In this document: positions 1-8,393 of the stretch, piece by piece
Layout: each line of letters begins with the position of its first letter
How positions within the stretch are numbered: position 1 is the first letter of the stretch
Assembly (NCBI RefSeq): GCF_024614185.1
Contig: NZ_JAHTLF010000012.1
Span: 151,750-215,749 of the forward strand
DNA: 64,000 bases
Direction: 5' to 3'
DNA from: Nocardioides carbamazepini
GTDB taxonomy: Bacteria; Actinomycetota; Actinomycetes; Propionibacteriales; Nocardioidaceae
Made by a program: the position numbers and the translations under genes
The notes under the pieces: generated by a model
Databases searched by the model: none
What the model was told of the DNA's origin: nothing
Seen by the model: the letters and a program-made list of their open reading frames with translations, nothing else

Positions 1-1220
1 CGAGCGAGGTCTGCGACGTGCTGGACCGGGTTGCGGATGTGCAGCCGGTGTTCATGTCGGTCACCGACAAACAGGCCGCGCTGGTCGACCTCACCCGGGC
101 CGAGGCCCAGGTCGCCGAGCTCAAGGCCCGGATCCTCGCCACCAGCGACGACATCGCCGCCGAGCACGGTGCTCATGACGTGGCGGCCTGGCTGGCCCAC
201 GCGACCCGGACCGACCCCCGCACCGCCCGCGCCGACCTGCACCTCGCCACGGCGTTGGAGCAGCACCCCGCGGTGGCAGCCGGGATGCGCGCCGGGACCG
301 TGTCCACAGCCCAGGCCCGGGTCATCACCACCGCGGTCGACGAGCTCCCCACCGACCTCGGTCCCGAGCTGGCAGCCGAGGCCGAGGCGACGCTGATCGG
401 GTACGCCGCCCACCACCCGCCCCGCGACCTCAAACGGCTGGGCCAGCGGATCCTGGAAGTCGTCGCCCCCGACATCGCCGAGGCCGAGGACGGTCGACGA
501 CTCGAGGACGAGGAACGCCGAGCCCGCCAGAAGGCATCCCTACGCTTCCGCGACCTCGGCGACGGCCGCACCCGGATCACCGGAACCCTGCCCACCCCGG
601 TGACACAACGGCTCCAGCACTACCTGCACGCCTACACCTCACCCCGGCGTCTCCACCGTGGATCGACAAACGGCGAGACCGGGGACATCGGCGAACGGAT
701 GCCACAGCACCGCGCCTACGCCCACGCCCTGACCGCCCTGCTCGAAGCCCTCGACCCCGACCAGCTCCCCGAGCACGGCGGCGATGCCACCACCGTGCTC
801 GTGACCCTCAGCCTCGCCCAACTGCTGAGCGACCTCGCGTCCGCGGGCGTGATCGCCGGCGACGGCGAAGAAGCCATCTCCGCGCAGGAAGCACGCCGGC
901 TGGCCTGCCAGGCCTCGATCATCCCCGCCGTCCTCGGCGCCAACAGCGAGGTCCTCGACCTCGGCCGACGGATGCGACTGTTCACCAAAGCCCAACGCCG
1001 TGCGCTGCGGCTACGCGACCGACACTGCCGCGCCGAGGGCTGCTCGATCCCCGCCGCGTGGACCGAGGCCCACCACCTCACCCCCTGGTCCGAAGGTGGA
1101 TCCACCGACCTCGCCGACGCGATCAGCCTGTGCAACCACCACCATCACCGCATCCACGACCACGCCTATATCCACGACCGGCTCCCCAACGGCGACATCC
1201 GCTTCCACCGACGCACATAG
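1..1220 (+). CDS. DUF222 / HNH endonuclease-signature protein, 5' partial
   Basis: The frame is open from base 3 to the window edge, so the N-terminus lies outside; the GTG at 18 falls inside a helical region that normally continues upstream. About 400 residues are visible. The first three quarters are the Ala/Arg-rich helical DUF222 (13E12-repeat) region, with the typical AAWLAHATRTD stretch near nt 180-215. The C-terminus (about nt 1015-1190) is an HNH nuclease module: a CRAEGC metal-binding pair, then TEAHHL, then LCNHHHHRIH. The family is present in many copies in Nocardioidaceae and mycobacteria; HNH nuclease chemistry is expected but its biological role is not established. Nothing in the neighbourhood suggests a partner. 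Confidence 0.85.
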   Translation, partial: SEVCDVLDRVADVQPVFMSVTDKQAALVDLTRAEAQVAELKARILATSDDIAAEHGAHDVAAWLAHATRTDPRTARADLHLATALEQHPAVAAGMRAGTVSTAQARVITTAVDELPTDLGPELAAEAEATLIGYAAHHPPRDLKRLGQRILEVVAPDIAEAEDGRRLEDEERRARQKASLRFRDLGDGRTRITGTLPTPVTQRLQHYLHAYTSPRRLHRGSTNGETGDIGERMPQHRAYAHALTALLEALDPDQLPEHGGDATTVLVTLSLAQLLSDLASAGVIAGDGEEAISAQEARRLACQASIIPAVLGANSEVLDLGRRMRLFTKAQRRALRLRDRHCRAEGCSIPAAWTEAHHLTPWSEGGSTDLADAISLCNHHHHRIHDHAYIHDRLPNGDIRFHRRT

Positions 1221-1299
1221 GCCGACAGATGCTCTTCGTCCTTCCGGACGCGACGGCCGAGGCACCCGCCGGCGACTCACTCGCCTGCCGGCACCACGC

Positions 1300-2091
1300 T
1301 CAGTCGCGCTCGAGCTGCCCGACGACCCCGCGCAGGAAGTCCCCCACCAGGCGCGCCGCCAACTCGTTACGGCGCGGAGGCGTGGCCAGTCGCGCGGTCC
1401 AACTCAGGTAGATGTCGACGCAGGCGGTGAGTGCCGCAGCCGCCTCGGCGGCGTCGTACCCGCTGACGGTCGACCGGAGGTCGCTCGCAAGGTCCGGTGC
1501 AAAGGCCTCGATGCGACGTACGCCGCGGGGACCGGTGCCGGTGAGCTCCGCGGCCAACGGACCGTAGACCACCTCGCGCAGGAACCCGAGGAAGCCGATC
1601 ACCTCGAAGAGCTCACCCCGGGCGAGCTTCGTCGCGCCGTAGTGGATCCAGGTCCAGAAGCGGTCCTCGACCCACGGGGCGTCGTACCGCTCCCTCGCCG
1701 GGGGCTGCGCCGCCAACGCCCGGGCGACGGTGCCATCGCGCTCCCAGACGACGACCGGGTCGCCGACGCGGTCCGCGACGTCGGAGATCCGGACGAACTT
1801 GAAGTCGACGTGGAGCAGCGGTGGGCCGACGAGCGCGATGATCAGCCGCGGCTCGCCGACGTGCTCGCCGGTGAACCCGTCGACGAACGACGTCCAGGAC
1901 CGGAGCAGCCCGAGCCGGTCGGCCATCACCTCGTCGTAGGCCTCGTCACGGAGGACGACGACGAGGTCGACGTCGGAGTGCTCGTCCGCCGTCCCGTCGG
2001 CCATCGAGCCCGACAGGCCCAGTCCCACGATCCTCTCGTCCCGTTGGAGGATCGGCGTCAGTCGGTCGAGGAACTCCATGTGCGCATGCAC
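1300..2091 (-). CDS. Nucleotidyltransferase-fold protein
   Basis: 263 residues. The N-terminus has the pol-beta-like nucleotidyltransferase signature: GLSGSMADGT followed by SDVDLVVV near residues 25-45, where the Gly-Ser pair and two Asp bind nucleotide and metal. The remainder is helical and resembles substrate-binding halves of aminoglycoside or lincosamide nucleotidyltransferases and of uncharacterised homologues. The start is GTG at 2091, with AAAGG 8 nt upstream. The target is unknown; a link to antibiotic modification would be speculation. It is transcribed away from the MarR-GNAT gene, with about 100 bases between them. Confidence 0.75.
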   Translation of the reverse strand: MHAHMEFLDRLTPILQRDERIVGLGLSGSMADGTADEHSDVDLVVVLRDEAYDEVMADRLGLLRSWTSFVDGFTGEHVGEPRLIIALVGPPLLHVDFKFVRISDVADRVGDPVVVWERDGTVARALAAQPPARERYDAPWVEDRFWTWIHYGATKLARGELFEVIGFLGFLREVVYGPLAAELTGTGPRGVRRIEAFAPDLASDLRSTVSGYDAAEAAAALTACVDIYLSWTARLATPPRRNELAARLVGDFLRGVVGQLERD

Positions 2092-2174
2092 GTCGTCATC
2101 CTTTGCGGCTCAGCAGTCCGGCAGAGGCGGAGCACCGTAACAAGCGGAGCACGCCACTCGACAGCGATATTTCA

Positions 2175-2190
2175 TCTGACTAAAGTCAGA
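2175..2190 (+). promoter_or_regulatory. Palindromic operator overlapping the -10 of the MarR-GNAT gene
   Basis: TCTGAC-TAAA-GTCAGA is a perfect 6+4+6 inverted repeat. The hexamer TAAAGT inside it (2181-2186) fits an actinobacterial -10 (TANNNT), and 6 nt later comes the ATG at 2193, so the transcript should be leaderless. A dimer bound here would block RNA polymerase. The encoded MarR-type protein is the obvious candidate to bind it (inference). Confidence 0.6.
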
Positions 2191-2192
2191 GA

Positions 2193-3053
2193 ATGCTCAC
2201 GGACGTCCTGCGCCGGTTCAACCGGACCTACACCCAGCGGATCGGGGTGCTCGACGACTCCTTCCTCGGGACCGGCAGACCGCTGGCGGTGTCGAGGCTG
2301 CTGTTCGAGGTCGGCGAGACCCCCGGCACGACCGTGCGCGCGCTGCGCGACCGGCTCGATCTCGACTCGGGCCAGCTGTCCCGGATGCTGCGCCGGCTCG
2401 AGGCCGACGGCCTGGTCACGACCGTTCCCGACGAGACCGACCGCCGCCGCCGGCTGGTCCGGCTCACGCCCACCGGCCAGGACGCGTACGACGACCTCGA
2501 GCATCGCTCCGAACGGCGAGCCGTCGAGCTGGTCGCCCCACTGACCGGGCGCCAGCAGGAGCGCCTGGCCGACGCCCTGCGGACCGCCGACATCCTCGTG
2601 CGGGCGGCGACGGTCCGGCTGGAGGAGGTGGCCTCGGACGCGCCGGTGGCCCGGGAGGCGACCCGGCGCTACTTCGCCGAGCTCGACGCCCGCCTCCCCG
2701 CCGGGTTCGATCCGGGCGGGCCCGACGCACCCGAGCCAGGGGCGACGTATGTCATCGCGACCTCGGGCGGCGAACCGGTCGCGTACGGCGGGATCCGTCC
2801 CGTCCTCGACGACGGGACGGCCGAGATCAAGCGGATGTGGGTGCACGGCGACTGGCGTGGCGCCGGCCTGGGCGGGCGGATGCTGCGCCACCTGGAGGCG
2901 CTCGCGGCCGGGCAGGGCCACCGCCGCGTCGTCCTCGACACGAACGGGACCCTGCTCGAGGCGATCGCGATGTACGAGCGCGCCGGCTACACGCGGATAG
3001 CGCGCTACAACGACAACCCGTACGCCGAGGCGTTCTTCGAGAAGCCGCTCTAG
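2193..3053 (+). CDS. MarR-family regulator fused to a GNAT acetyltransferase domain
   Basis: 286 residues in two domains. Residues about 1-145 are a MarR winged helix (LDSGQLSRMLRRLEADGLV is the recognition helix, with DRRRRLVRLT as the wing). Residues about 150-286 are a GNAT N-acetyltransferase with the acetyl-CoA motif WRGAGLGGRM and the C-terminal YERAGYTRI. Such MarR-GNAT fusions are known in actinobacteria and other bacteria; the acetyl acceptor is not predictable here. The ATG at 2193 is chosen because a TAAAGT hexamer lies 6 nt upstream. Autoregulation through the palindrome that overlaps this -10 is likely. The gene converges on the pirin gene with only 3 bases between stops. Confidence 0.85.
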   Translation: MLTDVLRRFNRTYTQRIGVLDDSFLGTGRPLAVSRLLFEVGETPGTTVRALRDRLDLDSGQLSRMLRRLEADGLVTTVPDETDRRRRLVRLTPTGQDAYDDLEHRSERRAVELVAPLTGRQQERLADALRTADILVRAATVRLEEVASDAPVAREATRRYFAELDARLPAGFDPGGPDAPEPGATYVIATSGGEPVAYGGIRPVLDDGTAEIKRMWVHGDWRGAGLGGRMLRHLEALAAGQGHRRVVLDTNGTLLEAIAMYERAGYTRIARYNDNPYAEAFFEKPL

Positions 3054-3056
3054 CGA

Positions 3057-4010
3057 TCAGCCGCCGATCGGCAGCCCGAACCGGCCCTTCTGGAAGTCCT
3101 CGTAGGCAGCCATCACCTCGGCCTTGGTGTTCATCACGAACGGCCCCGCCCACGCGATCGGCTCGCGGATCGGGCGGCCACCGACCACGATCACGTCGAG
3201 CTTCGGCGAGCGGCCCTCCTGCCGTCCGTCGGCGGTGATGGTCAGGTAGTCGCCGCCGCCGAGGACGGCGGTCTGGCCGGTGTGGAGCGGGCTGGGCTCG
3301 GTGGCGCCGACCGTGCCGGAGCCGTTGAGGACGTAGACCAGGGCGTTGTGCTCCACCTGCCACGGCAGGTCGAGCCGGGCACCCGGCTCGATCGTGGCGT
3401 GCACGAGGGCCATCGGGCTGTACGTCGACCCGGGGCCGGCATGCCCGTCGACACTGCCCGCGATCACCCGGACCAGGGCGCCCGCGTCGTCGGTGGTGAG
3501 CAGCGCGACCTCCCCGGAGCGGATGTCCTGGTAGCGCGGGTCGTTCATCTTGTCGGCCTTGGGCAGGTTGACCCAGAGCTGGATGCCGTGGAACAGGCCG
3601 CCCTGCTGGACCAGCCACTCGGGCGGCGTCTCGATGTGCAGCAGCCCGCTGCCGGCGGTCATCCACTGGGTGTCGCCGTTGGTGATGCTGCCGCCGCCCC
3701 CGTGGCTGTCCTGGTGGTCGAAGACGCCGTCGATGATGTAGGTGACGGTCTCGAAGCCGCGGTGCGGGTGCCAGGGCGTGCCCTTGGGCTCACCGGGCGC
3801 GTACTCCACCTCGCCCATCTGGTCCATCATGATGAACGGGTCGAGGTGCGACATGTCGATCCCGGCGAACGCCCGCCGGACCGGGAAGCCCTCCCCCTCG
3901 TAGCCCTGCGGCGCGGTGCTCACCTGCCAGACAGGGCGGGGTTGGTCGCCGAGTCCCGGCGTCGTGAGACGCGGCAGGACGGTCAGGTCGTCGACGGTGA
4001 TGGCAGGCAT
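3057..4010 (-). CDS. Pirin family protein (bicupin)
   Basis: About 317 residues, the usual pirin length. The N-terminal cupin carries the metal-ligand pattern HPHRGFETVTY with a later His in GSGLLHIE, and a C-terminal cupin follows. Some bacterial pirins have quercetin 2,3-dioxygenase activity, others act as redox or metabolic modulators; the sequence does not decide. The ATG at 4010 is preferred to the in-frame ATGs at 4049 and 4058 because GGAGGT lies 7 nt before it. The hexamer TATGGT (4054-4059, minus strand) would then be the -10, giving a leader of about 38 nt. It is divergent from the oxidoreductase gene. Confidence 0.88.
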   Translation of the reverse strand: MPAITVDDLTVLPRLTTPGLGDQPRPVWQVSTAPQGYEGEGFPVRRAFAGIDMSHLDPFIMMDQMGEVEYAPGEPKGTPWHPHRGFETVTYIIDGVFDHQDSHGGGGSITNGDTQWMTAGSGLLHIETPPEWLVQQGGLFHGIQLWVNLPKADKMNDPRYQDIRSGEVALLTTDDAGALVRVIAGSVDGHAGPGSTYSPMALVHATIEPGARLDLPWQVEHNALVYVLNGSGTVGATEPSPLHTGQTAVLGGGDYLTITADGRQEGRSPKLDVIVVGGRPIREPIAWAGPFVMNTKAEVMAAYEDFQKGRFGLPIGG

Positions 4011-4040
4011 CGCATCCACCTCCAGGTGGCTGGTCGGATT

Positions 4041-4056
4041 GGTTGCCATGTCAACC
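4041..4056 (-). promoter_or_regulatory. Inverted repeat at the pirin promoter
   Basis: GGTTG-CCATGT-CAACC is a perfect 5+6+5 inverted repeat directly downstream of, and touching, the TATGGT hexamer proposed as the pirin -10. The position suits a repressor operator. No regulator gene for it can be named. Confidence 0.35.
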
Positions 4057-4086
4057 ATAACTCACCACGAGTCATTCCCGCACCCC

Positions 4087-4092
4087 TAGGCT
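4087..4092 (+). promoter_or_regulatory. -10 element TAGGCT, leaderless promoter
   Basis: TAGGCT lies 6 nt upstream of the ATG at 4099, which places the transcription start at or next to the start codon. No ribosome-binding site is present in the six intervening bases. Confidence 0.55.
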
Positions 4093-4098
4093 CCCCTC

Positions 4099-5676
4099 AT
4101 GACCCGGGGGAAGTACGACGCCGTCATCGTCGGCGCCGGCCACAACGGCCTGACCGCGGCGGCCTATCTGGCCCGCGCCGGACTCTCGGTCCTGGTGCTC
4201 GAACGGCTCGGCCACGTCGGTGGCGCCGCGGTCTCGGCCCCGGCGTTCCCCGGCTTCCCGACCCGGCTGTCGCGCTACTCCTACCTGGTGTCGCTGCTAC
4301 CCGACCGGATCGTCACCGACCTCGGGCTCGACCTCGCCCTCGTGAGCCGCTCGACGGCGTCGTACTCCCCCACGGTGCGCGACGGCCGCCCCACCGGGCT
4401 CCTGGTGGAGCGCACCGAGGGCGAGGCCACCCGCGCCTCCTTCCGCGAGCTGACCGGCAACGACGACGAGTACGACGCCTGGCGCGCGTTCTACGACGGC
4501 GTGTCTGATCTCGCCCGGGCCGTGGCGCCCACCCTGACCCAGCCGCTGGCCACCGACGCCGCGCTGCGCGCCCAGGTCGACCCACAGATCTGGCGCGACG
4601 TCGTCGAGCAGCCGATCGGCGTCGCCATCGGGCGCCGCTTCCGCGACGACCTGGTGCGCGGCGTCGTGGGCACCGATGCGCTGATCGGGACCTTCGCGTC
4701 ACTCCACGACCGGTCCCTGGTGCAGAACCGCTGCTTCCTCTACCACCTGATCGGCAACGGGACGGGCGAGTGGCGGGTGCCCATCGGCGGGATGGGCGCT
4801 GTCACCGACGCCCTTGCCCGGGCCGCGACCGAGGCAGGCGCCGAGATCGTGACCGGCGCCGGCGTGAGCGCGATCCGCCCGCAGGGCGACGCGGCGGGCG
4901 ACCCGGTCGAGGTGCGCTGGCACGACGGCGCCCGCGAGCACACCGTCGAGGCGACGTCGGTGCTGGCCAACGTCGCGCCCTGGGTGCTGCGGATCCTGCT
5001 CGGTGAGGGGGAGGACCCCGCCAGCAAGCCCCAGGGTGCCCAGCTCAAGGTGAACCTCCTCCTCTCCCGGCTGCCCCGGCTGCGCTCCGGCGTCGACCCG
5101 GAGGTCGCCTTCGCCGGCACCCTCCATCTCGCGGAGACGGCATCCGACCTCGAGGTCGCCTGGGCCGCGGCCCGGCGCGGCGAGCTGCCCGACCCGCTGC
5201 CGGGCGAGGTCTACTGCCACTCGCTCACCGACCCGAGCATCCTCGGCGACGTCCCACCCGGCACCCACACGTTGACCTACTTCGGCCTGCACACCCCGGC
5301 CCGTCTCTTCGACGCCGACCCCGACGGCATGCGCGAGGAGGCGGTCCGCCGGGCGATCGCGTCACTCGACGCGGTGCTCGTGGACCCGATCGAGGACGTC
5401 GTGCTGCGCGCCCCCGACGGCACGCCCTGCATCGAGGCCAAGATCCCCCAGGACATCGAGGCGGACCTCGCGATGCCCGGGGGGCACATCTTCCACGGGG
5501 ACCTCGAGTGGCCCTGGGCCCCGGCCCGCGCCCGGCTCGAGACACCGGCCGAGCGCTGGGGTGTCCAGACCGGGCACAGCGCCGTGCTCCTCTGCGGATC
5601 GGGAGCCCGGCGCGGCGGCGCGGTCTCCGGCCTGGGCGGGCACAACGCCGCGCGGGCCGCGCTCGAGTCCCGCTGA
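4099..5676 (+). CDS. FAD-dependent oxidoreductase, phytoene dehydrogenase-like
   Basis: 525 residues. The N-terminal Rossmann fold has VIVGAGHNGLTAA (residues 9-21) and the acidic end of strand 2 (LVLERLGHVGG), the dinucleotide-binding pattern of the phytoene desaturase/PYROXD2 branch. The C-terminus has the second FAD contact with SGARRGGAVSGLGGHNAA. No carotenoid genes lie nearby, so carotenoid desaturation is unlikely; this branch contains many uncharacterised oxidoreductases. The start is the ATG 6 nt after TAGGCT. The gene stands alone and is followed by tRNA-Lys. Confidence 0.85.
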   Translation: MTRGKYDAVIVGAGHNGLTAAAYLARAGLSVLVLERLGHVGGAAVSAPAFPGFPTRLSRYSYLVSLLPDRIVTDLGLDLALVSRSTASYSPTVRDGRPTGLLVERTEGEATRASFRELTGNDDEYDAWRAFYDGVSDLARAVAPTLTQPLATDAALRAQVDPQIWRDVVEQPIGVAIGRRFRDDLVRGVVGTDALIGTFASLHDRSLVQNRCFLYHLIGNGTGEWRVPIGGMGAVTDALARAATEAGAEIVTGAGVSAIRPQGDAAGDPVEVRWHDGAREHTVEATSVLANVAPWVLRILLGEGEDPASKPQGAQLKVNLLLSRLPRLRSGVDPEVAFAGTLHLAETASDLEVAWAAARRGELPDPLPGEVYCHSLTDPSILGDVPPGTHTLTYFGLHTPARLFDADPDGMREEAVRRAIASLDAVLVDPIEDVVLRAPDGTPCIEAKIPQDIEADLAMPGGHIFHGDLEWPWAPARARLETPAERWGVQTGHSAVLLCGSGARRGGAVSGLGGHNAARAALESR

Positions 5677-5720
5677 GGCCGGGGACGGGCGGCGATTTCA
5701 CCCGGCTCGGCGTACGCTGG

Positions 5721-5726
5721 TAATGT
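5721..5726 (+). promoter_or_regulatory. Probable -10 of the tRNA-Lys gene (TAATGT)
   Basis: TAATGT lies 22 bases before the mature tRNA 5' end, a normal spacing for a short trimmed leader. The -35 region is poor (TTTCAC-like, about 18 bases upstream). Confidence 0.4.
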
Positions 5727-5747
5727 TCCATCTCGCGTTCAACGCAT

Positions 5748-5823
<76 letters not shown>

Positions 5824-5830
5824 AGCAGGA

Positions 5831-5866
5831 TCGAGGCCCTCCTCCCCCCGGGGACGAGGGCCTCGA
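5831..5866 (+). terminator. Hairpin terminator after tRNA-Lys
   Basis: A perfect 11-bp stem (TCGAGGCCCTC with GAGGGCCTCGA) closes a 14-base C/G-rich loop, starting 8 bases after the tRNA CCA. There is no U-tract, as is common in high-GC actinobacteria. Confidence 0.7.
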
Positions 5867-5888
5867 GTCGTCTCGGGCCGGCGTTCAC

Positions 5889-5894
5889 TACGAT
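5889..5894 (+). promoter_or_regulatory. -10 element TACGAT, leaderless promoter of the kinase
   Basis: TACGAT is followed by 7 nt and a GTG at 5902. This decides the kinase start: the ATG at 5893 would sit inside the -10 itself. Confidence 0.5.
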
Positions 5895-5901
5895 GCCCGG
5901 C

Positions 5902-7341
5902 GTGGAACCGACCCAGCCCGCTCTCCTCCTGCCCGGCGTGGAGCTGATCGAGCAGATCGGCCGGGGCGGCTTCGCCACGGTCTGGCGCGGGCGGCAGCTC
6001 GCGGTGGACCGCGACGTCGCGGTGAAGATCGACAACCGGGTGCTCGACGAGGGCAGCAACCGCCGTCGGTTCGTACGCGAGGCCACGGCGGTGAGCCGGA
6101 TCAGCGGCCACCCCCACGTGGTGTCGCTGATCGACGTCGGCATCACCCGGGACAACCGGCCCTACCTCGTGATGGAGCTGTGCACCCACGGCAGCCTGGC
6201 CTCCTATCTCACGCAGAACGGGCCGATGCGGGTGGCGGAGGCGATCGAGGTCGGGCTCGCCGTCACCAGTGCCCTCGCCGCCGCGCACGAGGCCGGGATC
6301 CTGCACCGCGACATCAAGCCCGGCAACATCCTGATCGACGCCTGGGGCACCCCGCGGCTCTCGGACTTCGGCCTGGCCGCGCTCCCCCAGCCCGGCCAGG
6401 ACCCGTCCGTGAGCCTCGAGGCCCTGACCCCCGCCTACGCCTCTCCGGAGGCCTTCTCGTTCTCGGCCCCCGCGCCCCAGTCCGACGTGTTCTCGATGGG
6501 CGCGACCCTGCACGCCATGATCTCCGGCGCCTCACCCCGGCGCTCCCGGGACGGCAGCCCGGTCCCGATCGACCAGGTGCTCGCCAGCCTGCGCACGGAG
6601 TTCCCCGACCCCTCGGTGCCCGGCAGCGAGGCGCTGATGCGGGTGATCCGGGTCGCCACGGCGTACGACGCCGCCGACCGGTATCGGACCGCGCGCGAGC
6701 TGCACGACGCGCTGCGGGAGATCCGGGCGGGCGGTGCCGAGGCGAGTGGCGGGGTCGTCGTCGGTGGCCCGCAGGCCAGCTTCACCCAGCTCCGCCCCCT
6801 GCCGCCGCCTCCGCCGTCCCGGCCGGCCACGTCCGCGCGTCGACGCTGGCCGCTCGCCCTCGCCGCCGCGGTGGCCGGGCTCGGCATCGGCGGCCTGGGC
6901 GGAGTGCTGCTCGCCCCGGAGGACGGCGGCGACCCACCCGCCGGAGCCCGGCCTGGCCCGACGGACGAGACGGACGCGACGGATCGGACGAACGCCGTGG
7001 ACCCGCTGACCGGCGCACCCGAGCTCGGCGCCTGCTACAGCGGGGTCCAGCAGCTGGGCCAGACCCTGAGCGCCACGCAGGGCGACTGCGCCGACGACAA
7101 CTGGTTCACCTTCGCGGTCGGGCAGCTCGCCGACGACACGACCGACGTCACCACGGACGCCGTCGATGCGGACACCGAGGCGGTGGGCACCTGTACCGCC
7201 GCCACCCTGCGCGCCTACGACGCCGGCACCGGGGGCACCCGCCCGAAGGGCGAGTACGACGTGTTCGTGCTGCCGCCCAGCGGCACGGCGTTCGTGCAGG
7301 GTCAGCGCTGGTTCGCCTGCCTGGCGCGGTCGACGTCCTGA
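5902..7341 (+). CDS. Membrane Ser/Thr protein kinase (PknB-type kinase domain)
   Basis: About 479 residues from the GTG at 5902. The kinase domain spans about residues 12-275: glycine loop IGRGGFATV, catalytic Lys in VAVKI (K42), catalytic loop HRDIKPGN (D137), metal-binding DFG at 155. After a Pro-rich linker comes one membrane span (about 316-338, Ala/Leu/Gly-rich), then an acidic Thr/Asp-rich segment and an extracytoplasmic domain of about 110 residues with four Cys. That outer domain resembles the septum-formation-like domains attached to some actinobacterial kinases, and may sense a wall or small-molecule signal (inference). The substrate is unknown. GAF-ANTAR gene follows on the same strand after 89 bases. 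Confidence 0.88.
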   Translation: MEPTQPALLLPGVELIEQIGRGGFATVWRGRQLAVDRDVAVKIDNRVLDEGSNRRRFVREATAVSRISGHPHVVSLIDVGITRDNRPYLVMELCTHGSLASYLTQNGPMRVAEAIEVGLAVTSALAAAHEAGILHRDIKPGNILIDAWGTPRLSDFGLAALPQPGQDPSVSLEALTPAYASPEAFSFSAPAPQSDVFSMGATLHAMISGASPRRSRDGSPVPIDQVLASLRTEFPDPSVPGSEALMRVIRVATAYDAADRYRTARELHDALREIRAGGAEASGGVVVGGPQASFTQLRPLPPPPPSRPATSARRRWPLALAAAVAGLGIGGLGGVLLAPEDGGDPPAGARPGPTDETDATDRTNAVDPLTGAPELGACYSGVQQLGQTLSATQGDCADDNWFTFAVGQLADDTTDVTTDAVDADTEAVGTCTAATLRAYDAGTGGTRPKGEYDVFVLPPSGTAFVQGQRWFACLARSTS

Positions 7342-7430
7342 GAGCGGTCGGTGCGCCGATCCCGGCCGCGGTCGTCTGACACGGACGTGGGCCGGGTACC
7401 TGGTGCCCGACCCCAGGAGGTGTCCCCCGG

Positions 7431-8141
7431 ATGCTCCACGACCAAGGCAGCGTCGCCGCGGCCCTGACCGAAGCGGCCCTGACCATCAACAGCCACCGCT
7501 CCCTCGACGACACCCTCGACGCCATCGTCCGCGCGGCGCAGCAGACGGTGCCGGGCTTCGAGCACGTCGGGATCTCGATCACCCACGGCAACCGACGGAT
7601 CGAGACCCGATCGGGGACCGGCCCGCTGGTGTGGGAGATCGACGAGCTCCAGTACAAGCTCGGGGAGGGTCCCTGCTACGACGCGATCCGCACCGGCGGC
7701 GTGACGGTCATGGAGGACATCGCGACCGAGCAGCGCTGGCCGCGCTACGTCGAGGAGGCGGCCGGTCACGGCCTCCACGCCCAGATGGGGCTCCAGCTCT
7801 ACAGCGACCAGAGCACCCTCGGCGGCCTCAACTTCTACTCCTGGGAGCCGGGCATCGATCCCGACGCGATCCAGCTCGCCGAGCTGTTCGCCGCGCACGC
7901 GTCGATCGCGCTGGGCCGGGCGAGGCACGAGCACCAGCTCAACGAGTCGGTGACGACGCGCCAGGCGATCGGTACGGCGATCGGGATCATCATGGAGCGC
8001 TACCGGATCCCCGAGGACCGAGCCTTCCAGTTCCTCGTGCGCGCGAGCAGCACCGGCAACATCAAGCTGCGCGACATCGCGCAGGAGGTCGTCGACACGG
8101 CCAGCCGGCAGTTCGCCGACCCTCCCCCGAACGGAGGCTGA
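7431..8141 (+). CDS. GAF-ANTAR RNA-binding regulator
   Basis: 236 residues. An N-terminal GAF sensor domain occupies about residues 10-160 (LGEGPCYDAI and MGLQLYSD are characteristic). A C-terminal ANTAR domain occupies about 168-225, with the QAIGTAIGIIMERYRI motif. ANTAR proteins act as antiterminators by binding paired hairpins in nascent RNA. There is no response-regulator receiver domain, so ligand or redox sensing through GAF is the likely input. CAGGAGG lies 11 nt before the ATG. The stop lies one base from the stop of the convergent small gene. Confidence 0.88.
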   Translation: MLHDQGSVAAALTEAALTINSHRSLDDTLDAIVRAAQQTVPGFEHVGISITHGNRRIETRSGTGPLVWEIDELQYKLGEGPCYDAIRTGGVTVMEDIATEQRWPRYVEEAAGHGLHAQMGLQLYSDQSTLGGLNFYSWEPGIDPDAIQLAELFAAHASIALGRARHEHQLNESVTTRQAIGTAIGIIMERYRIPEDRAFQFLVRASSTGNIKLRDIAQEVVDTASRQFADPPPNGG

Positions 8142-8142
8142 C

Positions 8143-8310
8143 TCAGGACCCGACCGGGACGACCTGGTCGGCGGGGACCCACTGGGTGTGGACGCGGCCG
8201 TCGGCCTCGTAGGTGACCAGCGCGTTGGCCCGGTGGCGGTCCCACTTCAGGACGAGGCCGGGGACGGGCGAGCCGTCGACGGTGACGTGGACGCTGGCCT
8301 GGTCGGACAT
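8143..8310 (-). CDS. Small hypothetical protein, 55 residues
   Basis: A soluble protein with beta-strand character: HVTVDGSPVPGLV at the start and WVPADQVVPVG at the end. The ATG at 8310 has AGGAG at good distance (AGGAGCCCGC then ATG), and codon use is GC3-rich like the neighbours. An upstream in-frame start at 8397 would give a low-complexity extension and would overlap pafC by 4 bases. I do not recognise a family. It follows pafC on the same strand and could be the last gene of that unit. Confidence 0.6.
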   Translation of the reverse strand: MSDQASVHVTVDGSPVPGLVLKWDRHRANALVTYEADGRVHTQWVPADQVVPVGS

Positions 8311-8393
8311 GCGGGCTCCTGCTGTGCCGTGGGGTCGACCGACCCCCGTGGCAGCCCGCGTCCTGAGCTGCGGCGCCATCGTACCGGCGCCCG

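Noticed and set aside
1000..2544. Long plus-strand frame overlapping the HNH, nucleotidyltransferase and MarR-GNAT genes
   Set aside because: Pro/Arg/Thr-rich shadow that crosses three well-supported genes on both strands.
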